Shown: positions 24,071 through 32,526 of the stretch, in pieces
Layout of the letters: each line of letters opens with the position of its first letter
How positions within the stretch are numbered: the first letter of the stretch is position 1
NCBI RefSeq assembly: GCF_016107655.1
Contig: NZ_JABASX010000006.1
Span: forward strand, 248,001 to 312,000
Source of the DNA: Brevibacterium antiquum
Lineage (GTDB): Bacteria; Actinomycetota; Actinomycetes; Actinomycetales; Brevibacteriaceae
Length of the DNA stretch: 64,000 nucleotides
Direction: 5' to 3'
Notes under the pieces: generated by a model
Seen by the model: only the letters and a program-made list of their open reading frames with translations
Database searches by the model: none
What the model was told of the DNA's origin: nothing
Made by a program: the position numbers and the translations under genes

Positions 24071-25597
24071 ATGCTCGCCGAAACTCATCTGCACCCGGAC
24101 ACCGCGACGACCTCCATCGACCCTCGCCAGCACACCGCGCCGTATGCCGAGGCGTTGCGCTCCCTAGCCGCCGAGGACTGGCAGCGCCTGCACGTGCCCG
24201 CTCATCAGGGCACCCGCGACCATGCACCGGGACTGGCCGAAGTCGTCGGCGAGGCCGGCATGGGCATCGACTTCCCCATGCTCTTCAGCGGCGTCGATCA
24301 GGAGAACTGGCGGATGATCAACCACGAACGCGTGACTCCGATCATGGCCGCCCAGCAGCTCGCCGCCGAAGCCTGGGGCGCAGCCCGGACCTGGTTCATC
24401 ACCAATGGCGCCTCCGGGGGCAATCACATCGCGACGACCGTCGTGCGCGGCTTGGGGCGCGAATTCGTCCTCCAGCGCAGCGTCCACTCTTCGGTCATCG
24501 ATGGCGTCACCCACGCCGAACTGCGCCCGCACTTCATCCACGGTCGCGTCGATCCTGGCCTCGGCTCCTCCCACGGCGTGACTCCGGCCCAGGTCGAGTA
24601 CGCCCTGACCGAGCATCCGGAGTCCGCCGCCGTCTACCTCGTCTCCCCCAGCTACTTCGGTGCCGTGGCCGATATCGCCGCCGTCGCCGAGGTGGCCCAC
24701 GCTCACGATGTTCCCCTCATCGTCGATGAAGCCTGGGGCTCCCACTTCGGCATGCACCCGAAACTGCCCGTCAACGCGGTCCGCCTCGGTGCCGATCTCG
24801 TCATCTCCAGCACCCACAAGGGCGCTGGATCTTTGGCGCAGTCAGCGATGGTCCACCTCGGCCACGGACGACAGGCACAGCGCAACGAGACCCTGGTCGA
24901 TCGGATCGTGAAGTCCTACCAGTCGACCTCGTCCAGTGCCATCCTCCTATCCTCCCTCGACGAGGCACGCCGTCATCTCGTCACCCACCCGGAGGCGATC
25001 GACGAAGCACTGGCCACCGCCGAGGAGATCCGAACTCGAGTTCAGAACGACTCGCGGTTCCGCGATGCGACCCCGGACATCCTCGGTGGCCATGATGCGA
25101 TCGCCACCGATCCGTTCAAGGTCGTCATCGACACCCGCGGAGCCGGGATCACCGGCGCCGATGCCCAGTACCAGCTCATCCGCGACCACCGGATCTACTG
25201 CGAGCTGGCGACCCCCTCGGCGCTGCTGTTGCTCATCGGTGCGACATCTCCCGTCGACGTCGAACGGTTCTGGACCGCGCTGCAGGAACTGCCGCGCTCT
25301 GAGTCCGAGCCGGAGCGTCCCATCGTTCTGCCCGGCAGCTGCGAGAAGCGACTGGAGATCAGCGATGCCTACTTCGCGGCGCCGCAGACCGTTCCCTTCG
25401 CCGAGGCTGTCGGCATGGTCTCGGCCGATGCTCTGGCCGCGTACCCGCCCGGTGTGCCCAATGTTCTGCCTGGTGAGGTGCTCAGCGCCGAGGTCGTCGA
25501 CTTCCTTCGTGCCACTGCCGCTGCTCCCTCCGGGTATGTCCGCGGAGCCCAGGATTCGAGGATGGACACCTTCAACGTCGTGGCCGAGACGAGCTGA
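24071..25597 (+). CDS. Orn/Lys/Arg decarboxylase family protein (PLP)
   Basis: A fold-type I PLP decarboxylase-like protein of 508 aa, related to biosynthetic Lys/Arg/Orn decarboxylases. Seen: HVPAHQGTRDHAPGL near 45, WFITNGASGGNH near 114, the Asp motif VDEAWGSHFG near 225, the PLP-lysine motif STHKGAGSLAQSAM near 252, and the C-terminal domain. It is expected to decarboxylate a basic amino acid to a diamine or amine, in the cytoplasm. The chosen ATG lies 7 nt after TAGCGT (24058-24063), a leaderless pattern; the frame is open to 24017. A divergent LysR gene probably controls it. Exact substrate not deducible. Confidence 0.85.
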   Translation: MLAETHLHPDTATTSIDPRQHTAPYAEALRSLAAEDWQRLHVPAHQGTRDHAPGLAEVVGEAGMGIDFPMLFSGVDQENWRMINHERVTPIMAAQQLAAEAWGAARTWFITNGASGGNHIATTVVRGLGREFVLQRSVHSSVIDGVTHAELRPHFIHGRVDPGLGSSHGVTPAQVEYALTEHPESAAVYLVSPSYFGAVADIAAVAEVAHAHDVPLIVDEAWGSHFGMHPKLPVNAVRLGADLVISSTHKGAGSLAQSAMVHLGHGRQAQRNETLVDRIVKSYQSTSSSAILLSSLDEARRHLVTHPEAIDEALATAEEIRTRVQNDSRFRDATPDILGGHDAIATDPFKVVIDTRGAGITGADAQYQLIRDHRIYCELATPSALLLLIGATSPVDVERFWTALQELPRSESEPERPIVLPGSCEKRLEISDAYFAAPQTVPFAEAVGMVSADALAAYPPGVPNVLPGEVLSAEVVDFLRATAAAPSGYVRGAQDSRMDTFNVVAETS

Positions 25598-25641
25598 GAC
25601 CTGCCGAACCCAGCTGCTCCTCCTGCGGTAGCGTGAGGAGC

Positions 25642-26628
25642 ATGCCCGTTGCCGACGTATCCCCGACTGTGTCCCTGCCCGCAGACGAGCTGGAGCGCTT
25701 GTGCTTCGCTGCGATTCTCGCCGCGGGAGGCTCGGATCGACTGGCAACATCCCTGGCCGCCGCCACCGTGGCGGCGGATCGGCGCGGCAAACTCCAGGTC
25801 GGTACGGCACACCTCTTCGACTACCTCGACGGTCTCGCGTCCGGCCGGATCAACGGTGCCGCCATACCGAAGCCGGTCAACAGACTCCCGGCAACCCACC
25901 TCGTCGACGCCGATGGGGGCATCACCCAGCTCGCCTTCGACGAGGTGTTCGATCGCTTCGCCGATTCAGCCGCCAGCCTGGGCATTTCGATCCTCAACGT
26001 CATGAATGCGTTTCCCGCCGGCGAGCTCGGCTATTACACGATGCGCTTGGCCCATCGTGGTCTCATCACCCTGGCCGGGGCGAATTCGCCCGCGCTCATG
26101 TCACTCTTCGGCAGCCGCGACACGGTCGCCGGGACGAACCCGTTCTCCTTCGCACTCCCCCACTCGCAGGGCCCGCGCATGTTCGATCAGGCCGGCAGCG
26201 CCACGGCCTGGGTGAATGTCCGCGAGGCTGCCGAACGTGGGGAGTCGATCCCCGAGGGTTGGGCGCAGGCACCAGACGGGACTGCGACAACCGACCCTGA
26301 GCAGGGACTCGCTGGCTCGCTGCTCCCCTTCGGTGGGGTCAAGGGCAGCAATCTCGCCCTGATGATCGAACTCCTCGCAGCCCACGGAGGCGCGAACTTC
26401 TCAGTCGACGCCCCACCCATCGATGAGGGAACAACGACTCCCGGAACCGGGCTCTTCGTCATCGCGATCAGCACTGATGCCTTCGACCCGGAGTACACGC
26501 ACCGGGTCGAAGAGCATCTGGCGAGACTTGATCGCGAGTTCGGAATCGACTTCGGGCGCAAGCGTGATGACGAGATCATCGACCTGCCCCAAGCCATCCA
26601 CGCGGCTCTCGTCGAACGGGCCGCTTAG
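25642..26628 (+). CDS. Malate/L-lactate dehydrogenase (Ldh2) family oxidoreductase
   Basis: A 328-aa NAD(P)-dependent dehydrogenase of the Ldh2/YlbC family, which includes malate, ureidoglycolate and delta-1-pyrroline/piperideine-2-carboxylate enzymes. Typical blocks: NAFPAGELGYYTMRLAHRGLI, TVAGTNPFSFALP and LPFGGVKGSNLALMIELL. The start shows the same TAGCGT-N7-ATG spacing as the preceding decarboxylase-like gene, 44 nt away, although GAGGAG is also present and could serve as a ribosome binding site. It overlaps the convergent DapA-family gene by 4 nt at its stop. A cyclic imine reductase acting on amine-derived products is possible but unproven. Confidence 0.8.
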   Translation: MPVADVSPTVSLPADELERLCFAAILAAGGSDRLATSLAAATVAADRRGKLQVGTAHLFDYLDGLASGRINGAAIPKPVNRLPATHLVDADGGITQLAFDEVFDRFADSAASLGISILNVMNAFPAGELGYYTMRLAHRGLITLAGANSPALMSLFGSRDTVAGTNPFSFALPHSQGPRMFDQAGSATAWVNVREAAERGESIPEGWAQAPDGTATTDPEQGLAGSLLPFGGVKGSNLALMIELLAAHGGANFSVDAPPIDEGTTTPGTGLFVIAISTDAFDPEYTHRVEEHLARLDREFGIDFGRKRDDEIIDLPQAIHAALVERAA

Positions 26629-27509
26629 CCCTTCAGTCCGGCAAGGGCTGCCTTGATCCGCTCGACCGCATCAGGGCCGGTGTCGGCCATCGGACGCCGA
26701 GGTGACCCGACGGGTTCGCCTTGCAGCTCCAGACCCGCCTTGACCGACTGGATGAAGGGCTCGGAGATCATCGCGTCGATGACGGGGTATATCCGGTTCC
26801 ATTCGCTCCGGGCACCGTGCAGGTCACCATCGGCGATCTTCTGCGACACGGACACGATCTCTGCTGGGACCACGTTCGCAGCACCTGCGACCATCCCGGC
26901 CGCACCTTCGACGAGGCCGGAGTAGATGTAGCTGTCCCAGCCGATGAAGGTGCCGATGACATCGCTGTGGTGGTGGATGAGCTTGAGGGCCTGTTCCCAG
27001 TCCGCGCTCGAGTCCTTGATGTAGCGGATGTTGTCCACCTCCTCGGCGAGGGAGCGGACGGTGTCCGGGTCGAGGTTGATGCCTGTCGCTCCGGGAATGT
27101 TGTAGAGCATGACGTCGATGTCGACGGCCGCGGCGACCGTCTTGATGTAATCGACGGTCTCGGCCAGTGTCAGTGGCTCGTAGTACGGTGTCACGAGCAT
27201 GAGCACATCGGCTCCAGAGCGTTGGGCCGCGAGGGAGTGTCGAATAGCCTCGCGCGTTGTGGTGGCTCCGGTCTGTGCGACGACCGGCACTCGCCCGGCC
27301 GCGCGATCGACGACGTAATCGACCATGCTCTGGCGCTCCTCGGCGCTCATGGTGGCGAACTCGGCGGTGGATCCGCCGCCGACGAGGCCGTCGACTCCGC
27401 CGTCGATGGAGCGGTCGACGACGCGCCCGAGGACATCGAAGTCGATGTTCTCCTCCGCGTCGAAGGGGGTGGTCAGTGCGGTGAGGACACCGCGGAGGTT
27501 CGTGGTCAT
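26625..27509 (-). CDS. Dihydrodipicolinate synthase (DapA) family protein
   Basis: A 294-aa class I aldolase of the DapA/N-acetylneuraminate lyase family, close to the usual 290-300 aa. The TIM barrel has GGGSTAEFATMSAEER near 44, the conserved Tyr in MLYNIPGATG near 139, and the Schiff-base Lys in RYIKDSSAD near 168. It forms or cleaves a C-C bond of a 2-oxoacid or deaminates a cyclic imine. The context, downstream of an amine oxidase in a GntR-controlled set rather than beside lysine genes, argues for a catabolic member and not the biosynthetic DapA. Confidence 0.85.
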   Translation of the reverse strand: MTTNLRGVLTALTTPFDAEENIDFDVLGRVVDRSIDGGVDGLVGGGSTAEFATMSAEERQSMVDYVVDRAAGRVPVVAQTGATTTREAIRHSLAAQRSGADVLMLVTPYYEPLTLAETVDYIKTVAAAVDIDVMLYNIPGATGINLDPDTVRSLAEEVDNIRYIKDSSADWEQALKLIHHHSDVIGTFIGWDSYIYSGLVEGAAGMVAGAANVVPAEIVSVSQKIADGDLHGARSEWNRIYPVIDAMISEPFIQSVKAGLELQGEPVGSPRRPMADTGPDAVERIKAALAGLKG

Positions 27510-27614
27510 GGTTTCTCCTGTGAAATCAGTGGTGTGGATGGAAGATCTGTGGTGATGGAAAGTCCGTGTCGATGAGGCACGCTCCGTGGCACATGTGCGC
27601 TGTTTCGGTCATGC

Positions 27615-29021
27615 TCAGCTGTGCTGCGGAGGTGCGTCCTCGTTCGGGTGCTGCACGGGATGGTGCTTTCGGGTCTGTCGAGCGGTGACGAGGATGTTCG
27701 CCGCTTCCTGTGCTGCGGTGAATCCGGAGCTGATGGCCGTCTCCGTGTACAGGGTTCCCAGGTAGTCCCCTGCCAGAAAGACACGGCCGGAGAGTTGGTT
27801 GAATGTCGGCTGGAGCTTTCCCCGGCCCGGGAAGCAGTACGGTGCGCCGGTGCGCCAGCGTTGGACCTGGGCCTCTTCGATGATGCCGGCGAATCCGGGC
27901 AGCACCTCCTCGAGGTCCTTGATGTAGGTGTCCAGGATGTCTTCGTCGTCGAGGTCGAGCAGCTTCCGAGCCAGGCTCGCCGGGGAGAAGGTCATGATGC
28001 TGCCGCCGCGCTGTCGTTCGGCTTCCGCACCGCGGACGATGTTGCCCTGGTTCATCACGACGTTGAACGAGCGCTTCGGCGTCGCGATGCCATAGGCGTC
28101 GTCCCACGGCTGACGTTCGGTCTCGTTCGTCAGGAATGCCGCGGAGACGTAGGGGCCGTAGACGATCTTCGACAGAGCTTCGCGCTTATCGGCTGGCAGG
28201 TCGACCGCGATCTTGTGCGCCACGGTGGCCGGGGTCGCGAGGACGACGGAGAGCGCTTCGATCTCGTGGTCGACGTCATCCTGACGGTAGCGGACGACGA
28301 CGTGATCCTTCTTATGCACGATCTCATGCACCTTGGCGTCGAGCTGAATGCTCTCCTGCAGAGGCGCGGCGATCGATTCGACGAGGTTGGAGGGCCCACC
28401 GCCGATGCTGCGGTTCAGCCCCTGGCCGATGTTCCACACGAGGCTGAAGTAGCCGATGCCAGCACCGGCCGAGAGCTCATCGGGATCAGCCGCGGAGCGA
28501 GTGATGGTCGGGCGGAACATTGCCTCGGCGTCTTCGGAGAGCTCCCCGATGTAGTCGGCGAAGGAGCGGTCATTCTCGAAGTCGTAGATCCGCTGCTGGC
28601 GCATCTCCGCGCTCTCGTTCGGTCGCAGACGCACAGCCTTGGCGTAGCGGAGCACATCGGCGCTGACCTTGGCTCCGGCCTTGATCATGGACGCCCGGTC
28701 CTTCATCGCCATCGGGATCCGGAACGGATAGGACTGGACGGGCCCGCCCATGAGCAGCTTTCCGTTCATCGAGATCGCCGACAACGACCCGGGGATCTCC
28801 GTGGACCGGGTCTGGGTCTCGGTGATGAGGTCGTTCGTGGCGGTCTTGCCTCCGGCGAACATATGCCCGCCCCAGTTGAGGAAGTAGCGCCCTCTGTTTT
28901 CCGACCGGATTCGCCCGCCGACGCGCGAGGTTGACTCGAGCAGGGCAATATCCCAATTGCGCAGTCGCCACGCTGCAGACAGTCCAGCCAGTCCTCCACC
29001 GACAATCACGGCATCTTTCAT
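27615..29021 (-). CDS. Flavin-dependent amine oxidase / NAD(P)-binding FAD protein
   Basis: A 468-aa flavoprotein of the amine oxidase/protoporphyrinogen oxidase superfamily. The FAD loop VGGGLAGLSAAWRLR is at about 7-21, followed by ESTSRVGGRIRSEN, and the C-terminal FAD block RVFLAGDYLGTLYTETAISSG near 421-441. Such enzymes oxidise primary or secondary amines to aldehydes or imines. The ATG at 29019-29021 has GAGGGGG upstream; the longer frame to 29111 would cross the operator. First gene of a unit with the DapA-family gene (105-nt gap). The aldehyde dehydrogenase at 32527, sharing its operator, could take the product. Confidence 0.8.
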   Translation of the reverse strand: MKDAVIVGGGLAGLSAAWRLRNWDIALLESTSRVGGRIRSENRGRYFLNWGGHMFAGGKTATNDLITETQTRSTEIPGSLSAISMNGKLLMGGPVQSYPFRIPMAMKDRASMIKAGAKVSADVLRYAKAVRLRPNESAEMRQQRIYDFENDRSFADYIGELSEDAEAMFRPTITRSAADPDELSAGAGIGYFSLVWNIGQGLNRSIGGGPSNLVESIAAPLQESIQLDAKVHEIVHKKDHVVVRYRQDDVDHEIEALSVVLATPATVAHKIAVDLPADKREALSKIVYGPYVSAAFLTNETERQPWDDAYGIATPKRSFNVVMNQGNIVRGAEAERQRGGSIMTFSPASLARKLLDLDDEDILDTYIKDLEEVLPGFAGIIEEAQVQRWRTGAPYCFPGRGKLQPTFNQLSGRVFLAGDYLGTLYTETAISSGFTAAQEAANILVTARQTRKHHPVQHPNEDAPPQHS

Positions 29022-29089
29022 GGGGTGATACCCCCTCTCTCCTATGTGCACCGACGCACCGTCGCGCAGGCTTCTGCACAAAGCGTAGG

Positions 29090-29101
29090 ATGTGATCACA
29101 T
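29090..29101. promoter_or_regulatory. GntR-type operator upstream of amine oxidase
   Basis: ATGTGATCACAT is a perfect 12-bp palindrome. On the minus strand it sits between TTGCAA (-35-like) and TACGCT (-10-like) of the amine oxidase promoter. The same word, with the shared flank to AATGTGATCACATCC, occurs at 32459. It resembles FadR-subfamily GntR operators. Confidence 0.65.
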
Positions 29102-29201
29102 TTAATTGCAAGCGATTCGGTGACTTTTCTTCAAGCGTTTTGTCAGCCCCATAACGGCGACGGCTCGTCCTGGCGGAATCCGCTCCGCGAGCGAGATCCG
29201 G

Positions 29202-29870
29202 CTACTGCACGAGTGCGCTCCGAATCCGAAGGATCGCCTCGTTCAGCGACTCCTTGGTGACCCGACCGGCGGCTTCCTGATCGCCGTCGTCGATGGCTCG
29301 CATCAGTTGCTGCTGGTGCTTGAGCAACGGCGAGACATCGTCGGAGGCGAGCACTCCTCGCGCGCCGACGAACTTGTATGCCCGGCAGCGCAGCCACAGC
29401 ACGCGAATCGTCTCGACGAGCACAGGATTTCCCGCTGCCGCGTAGATGATCGCGAGGAGCTCTTCGTCATGGTCGAGGTAGCTCGAAGCGTCGCCGGCTG
29501 CCAGTGCCTCTTCCATGGCCGTGTACTCCGATTCGAGTCGCACACGAGATTCCTTGTCCAGCTTCGTCACACCCTGAACCGTGGCTTCGACCTCGAGCAT
29601 GAGACGCACCGAGTAGATCTGGAGCAGCTCCTCCGCGGTGAACACCTTTACCGCGGCTCCTCTGTGCGGGCTTGTCTCGACCAAGCCGACCTCTTCGAGT
29701 CGCGCGATCGACTCCCGCACGGGCATCACACTCGTCCCCAGCGCGGAGGCAAGCTGCCGAATCCGCAGCCGCTGGCCGCTCCGATACTCGCCGTTGAGGA
29801 TACTCGCCTGCATGGCCTCGAACACCTGGTCCCCGATGCGCATGCCGGTCTCAGCCTGGGTCTCACTCAT
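29202..29870 (-). CDS. GntR-family regulator (FCD domain)
   Basis: A 222-aa FadR-subfamily GntR regulator: a winged helix at about 10-75 (VFEAMQASILNGEYRSGQRL, MPVRESIARLEEVGLV) and an all-helical FCD ligand domain from about 80, with the usual Asp/His-type residues (YLDHDEELL). It lies downstream of its proposed targets' operator at 29090 and is the natural candidate for the two ATGTGATCACAT sites. TAGACT at 29878-29883 then 7 nt and ATG indicates a leaderless message. Confidence 0.9.
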   Translation of the reverse strand: MSETQAETGMRIGDQVFEAMQASILNGEYRSGQRLRIRQLASALGTSVMPVRESIARLEEVGLVETSPHRGAAVKVFTAEELLQIYSVRLMLEVEATVQGVTKLDKESRVRLESEYTAMEEALAAGDASSYLDHDEELLAIIYAAAGNPVLVETIRVLWLRCRAYKFVGARGVLASDDVSPLLKHQQQLMRAIDDGDQEAAGRVTKESLNEAILRIRSALVQ

Positions 29871-29987
29871 GCTCGACAGTCTATCGTCGCCGAGGTGGTG
29901 CCCAGCGATGAGCTCAACCTCACCGAAGCGACTGGCTCACAGATGACGACTCCGGAGTCCTCGTTACCCAAGTAATCGTCACCAGAA

Positions 29988-30857
29988 TCATGGCACGACC
30001 ACGACCGGAACCGGGGTGTGCCGGATGATCTTCGCGGCGTTCGAGCCGAGGAAGACCTTGGAACGCCGCCCCTCGGACGAGGACCCGATCACGAGGACCT
30101 CGCCGGGCGTCCAGTCGATCGCACCCAGCGCTACTTTCCAGTCCCTGCCGATGCCCACTGCCTCCTCGACCGATATGTCTTCATCGACCTTGTCGACCGC
30201 CCTGGCCTGTACCGCCTTGAGGTGCGCTGCGTATTCCCTTCGGCGCGAGTCCTCGTCGAGCGAGGACGGTTCGACGGTGCGTCCGCCGACGCCGAATGTC
30301 GCGACTCTCAACTTCGCGTCGACGGACTGGGAGATCTCGGCGGTCTTCTCCAGCACCCGGCCTGACCCACCGTCACCTCTGAACGAGCAGGTCACTCGCA
30401 CGATCTGCGCCCCGAGTTCGGTGACCAGCCCCTTTGGCGCGAGCGCCACCGGGACGGGTGAGGAGTGGAGGAGTCGGTCTGAGGTCGCGCTGACGCGGAT
30501 CCGACCACGTGCTCCCTCGGTGCCAGACCCGACGACGAGCATAGAGGCATTCGCGGCGACCGCCTCGGCGATGAGGCCTTTGGCCCGTGACCGAGAGGCG
30601 ACGGCTACGGCCTCGGTGTCGATATCAGGGCAGATCTCATCGGCCGCCTGCTCAGCCTCGGCGATGGCTCTGCGTCCGCGTTCACGCGACCAGGCGGCGA
30701 ACTGGAGCTCACTGCCGCTGGGAATCATCGACTTCCCCTGTTCAGGGACGATGCTGACGATGCGCACCGACTCACCACTCGAGCGAGCGAACAGCCCGGC
30801 GAGGTGGAGGGCGGAGCGGTCCCTCTTTCCATAGGGGAATGCGGCAACGATCGTCAT
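29988..30857 (-). CDS. Universal stress protein, two UspA domains
   Basis: A 289-aa cytoplasmic protein with two tandem Usp domains. The first ends with the ATP-binding G-x2-G-x9-GS(S/T)-type segment VVGSGTEGARGRIRVSATSD near 117-136. The second ends with VIGSSSEGRRSKVFLGSNAAKI near 258. Two-domain Usp proteins of about 290 aa are common in actinobacteria. Its ATG overlaps the stop of the AGCS symporter gene (ATGA), so it is translationally coupled to a transporter. Its role there is not known; regulation of transport under stress is speculation. Confidence 0.88.
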   Translation of the reverse strand: MTIVAAFPYGKRDRSALHLAGLFARSSGESVRIVSIVPEQGKSMIPSGSELQFAAWSRERGRRAIAEAEQAADEICPDIDTEAVAVASRSRAKGLIAEAVAANASMLVVGSGTEGARGRIRVSATSDRLLHSSPVPVALAPKGLVTELGAQIVRVTCSFRGDGGSGRVLEKTAEISQSVDAKLRVATFGVGGRTVEPSSLDEDSRRREYAAHLKAVQARAVDKVDEDISVEEAVGIGRDWKVALGAIDWTPGEVLVIGSSSEGRRSKVFLGSNAAKIIRHTPVPVVVVP

Positions 30858-32350
30858 TTCGGGCCTTCCTGTGAGTCTCTGGAGTCTGATCGGCGGGCAT
30901 GTGATAACTCGTCCTCATCGCCCAGCCTCTCCCAGAAGTCAGCGTGCTTGATGCCGAGCCTCCGCGGATCGAAGACCGGGTTGAGTCCGAGCTTGCGCTG
31001 CTGGTCGAAGTCCTTCAGGGTCTTCAGCGCGATGCGTGAGAGCAGAATGAGGGCGATGAAGTTGATGATGCCCAGAGTCGCATAGCCGATATCGCCCACC
31101 GCCCACACGGCTCCGGCATCGACGATGCAGCTGATGAAGCAGACTGCTAGCATCACGAGTTCCAGGATCCTGACGTAGATCTTCTTGCCTTCGCCGACGA
31201 TGAACGAGAGGTTCGTATCGGCGATGAAGTAGAAAGCGACGATCGTCGTGATCGCAAACATGGCCACCGAGGCAGCGATGAAAGGACTGCCGAAGCCCAC
31301 CGCCACGGTGTCGACGGCGGCCTGGGTGAAGTTCGTCCCAGCTTCGACCCCGGGGAGGTTGACCAGGATCTCCTGTCCGTCTTCGGTGATGACGTTGTAC
31401 TTGCCGGTCACGACCATCATCAGTCCGGTGAGCATGCAGACGGTGAGCGTGTCGATGTAGATCGAGAAGGTCTGCACGAGCCCCTGCTTGGCGGGGTGGC
31501 TGACCTCGGCTGCGCCGGCAGCGTAGGTTCCCTCTCCGACGCCGGCGACGTTGGAGAACAGGGCCCGGCGAACACCCCAGGCGATGGCAGAGCCGACGAT
31601 TCCGCCGAAGACCTGATCGGCACCGAAAGCCGAGGAGATGATGAGCCCGAGGGCACCGGGCAGAGCGGTGATGTTGACGCACAGGACGACGATCGCCGCG
31701 CTGATGTAGCCCACAGCCATGATCGGAACGACGATGTTGACGACTCTGATGATACGTTCACGTCCGCCCCAGATGATGGCGCCGAGCACCACGGTGACGA
31801 CGATTCCGGTCACCCAGCCGGGGATGCCGAATGCGTACTCGGCACTGACTGCGATGCTGTTGGCCTGTATCCCGGGAGCGAGGAGAGTGTAGAGGATGAG
31901 GGCGATGATTGCGGCGATCATGCCCAGCCAACGCTTCTGGAATACTTTGTAGAGATAGTAGGGGACTCCGCCCTTGAGCTCGTTTCCGACCCGTTCCTTG
32001 TAGATCTGGGCGAGAGTGGACTCGATGAAGGCTGTGGCTCCACCGCAGAAGGCCATCGCGCCCATCCAGAACAGCGCTCCGGGCCCACCCCAGCCGACCG
32101 CTGTGGCGACACCGGCGATGTTGCCGACGCCGACGCGGTTGCCGATCGTCAGTGCCAGTGCCTGGAACGGAGTGAGTCCGCCGGCAGCGACCTCTCCGTC
32201 GCCCTTGAGCTCTCGCAGCATCTGCGGAAACAGCCGAATTTGCAGCACGCGGGTGCGGATTGTGAAGTACAGACCTGTGACGATGGCCAGCACGATGACC
32301 GGCATCCACATGGCGTTCGCGATTTCCTGCAGCTGAGCTGTGATGTCCAT
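30854..32350 (-). CDS. Alanine/glycine:cation symporter (AGCS) family transporter
   Basis: A 498-aa sodium-coupled amino-acid symporter of the AGCS family with about 11 membrane segments. Family blocks: FRTRVLQIRLFPQML-like TIRTRVLQIRLFPQML near 27-42, GNRVGVGNIAGVATAVGWGGPGAL near 70-93, and FSNVAGVGEGTYAAGAAEV near 264. The start ATG at 32348-32350 has GGAGAA 7 nt upstream. It is divergent from the aldehyde dehydrogenase gene across the second GntR-type operator. It would import the amine or amino acid degraded by this gene set. Substrate inferred only by family (Ala/Gly-like). Confidence 0.9.
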   Translation of the reverse strand: MDITAQLQEIANAMWMPVIVLAIVTGLYFTIRTRVLQIRLFPQMLRELKGDGEVAAGGLTPFQALALTIGNRVGVGNIAGVATAVGWGGPGALFWMGAMAFCGGATAFIESTLAQIYKERVGNELKGGVPYYLYKVFQKRWLGMIAAIIALILYTLLAPGIQANSIAVSAEYAFGIPGWVTGIVVTVVLGAIIWGGRERIIRVVNIVVPIMAVGYISAAIVVLCVNITALPGALGLIISSAFGADQVFGGIVGSAIAWGVRRALFSNVAGVGEGTYAAGAAEVSHPAKQGLVQTFSIYIDTLTVCMLTGLMMVVTGKYNVITEDGQEILVNLPGVEAGTNFTQAAVDTVAVGFGSPFIAASVAMFAITTIVAFYFIADTNLSFIVGEGKKIYVRILELVMLAVCFISCIVDAGAVWAVGDIGYATLGIINFIALILLSRIALKTLKDFDQQRKLGLNPVFDPRRLGIKHADFWERLGDEDELSHARRSDSRDSQEGPK

Positions 32351-32458
32351 GAGCACTTCTCCGTGGTCGTGGTCAGTCCTCGGCCAGCGATGCGGCAACG
32401 GGGATCTCGGGCAGTTCTTTCTGACGATTCCATTGCATGCTACATGAAATTCGAGATA

Positions 32459-32470
32459 ATGTGATCACAT
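32459..32470. promoter_or_regulatory. GntR-type operator between AGCS and aldehyde dehydrogenase genes
   Basis: ATGTGATCACAT, identical to 29090-29101, overlaps the end of GATAAT (32455-32460), a -10 box paired with TTGCAT (32433-32438, 16-nt spacer) for the aldehyde dehydrogenase gene. In this divergent gap it could also block the AGCS promoter. Confidence 0.65.
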
Positions 32471-32526
32471 CCGTCACGGCTTGTGATCGGATGAGCATCT
32501 GCCGACCCAAGGAAGTGGAGGCCTCC

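Noticed and set aside
26625..27509. Biosynthetic dapA
   Set aside because: Catalytic residues agree, but the gene follows an amine oxidase in a GntR-linked set and not lysine biosynthesis genes; biosynthetic use cannot be supported.
25642..29021. Hydroxyproline degradation cluster (Ldh2 and DapA-family enzymes, FAD oxidase, aldehyde dehydrogenase)
   Set aside because: The FAD protein belongs to the amine oxidase group rather than D-hydroxyproline dehydrogenase, and no epimerase gene is present, so I keep only the general amine-breakdown reading.
32351..32526. Glycine riboswitch ahead of the AGCS symporter
   Set aside because: No GGAGAG/CTCTCAGG-type paired aptamer elements; the gap is explained by promoters and a GntR-type palindrome.
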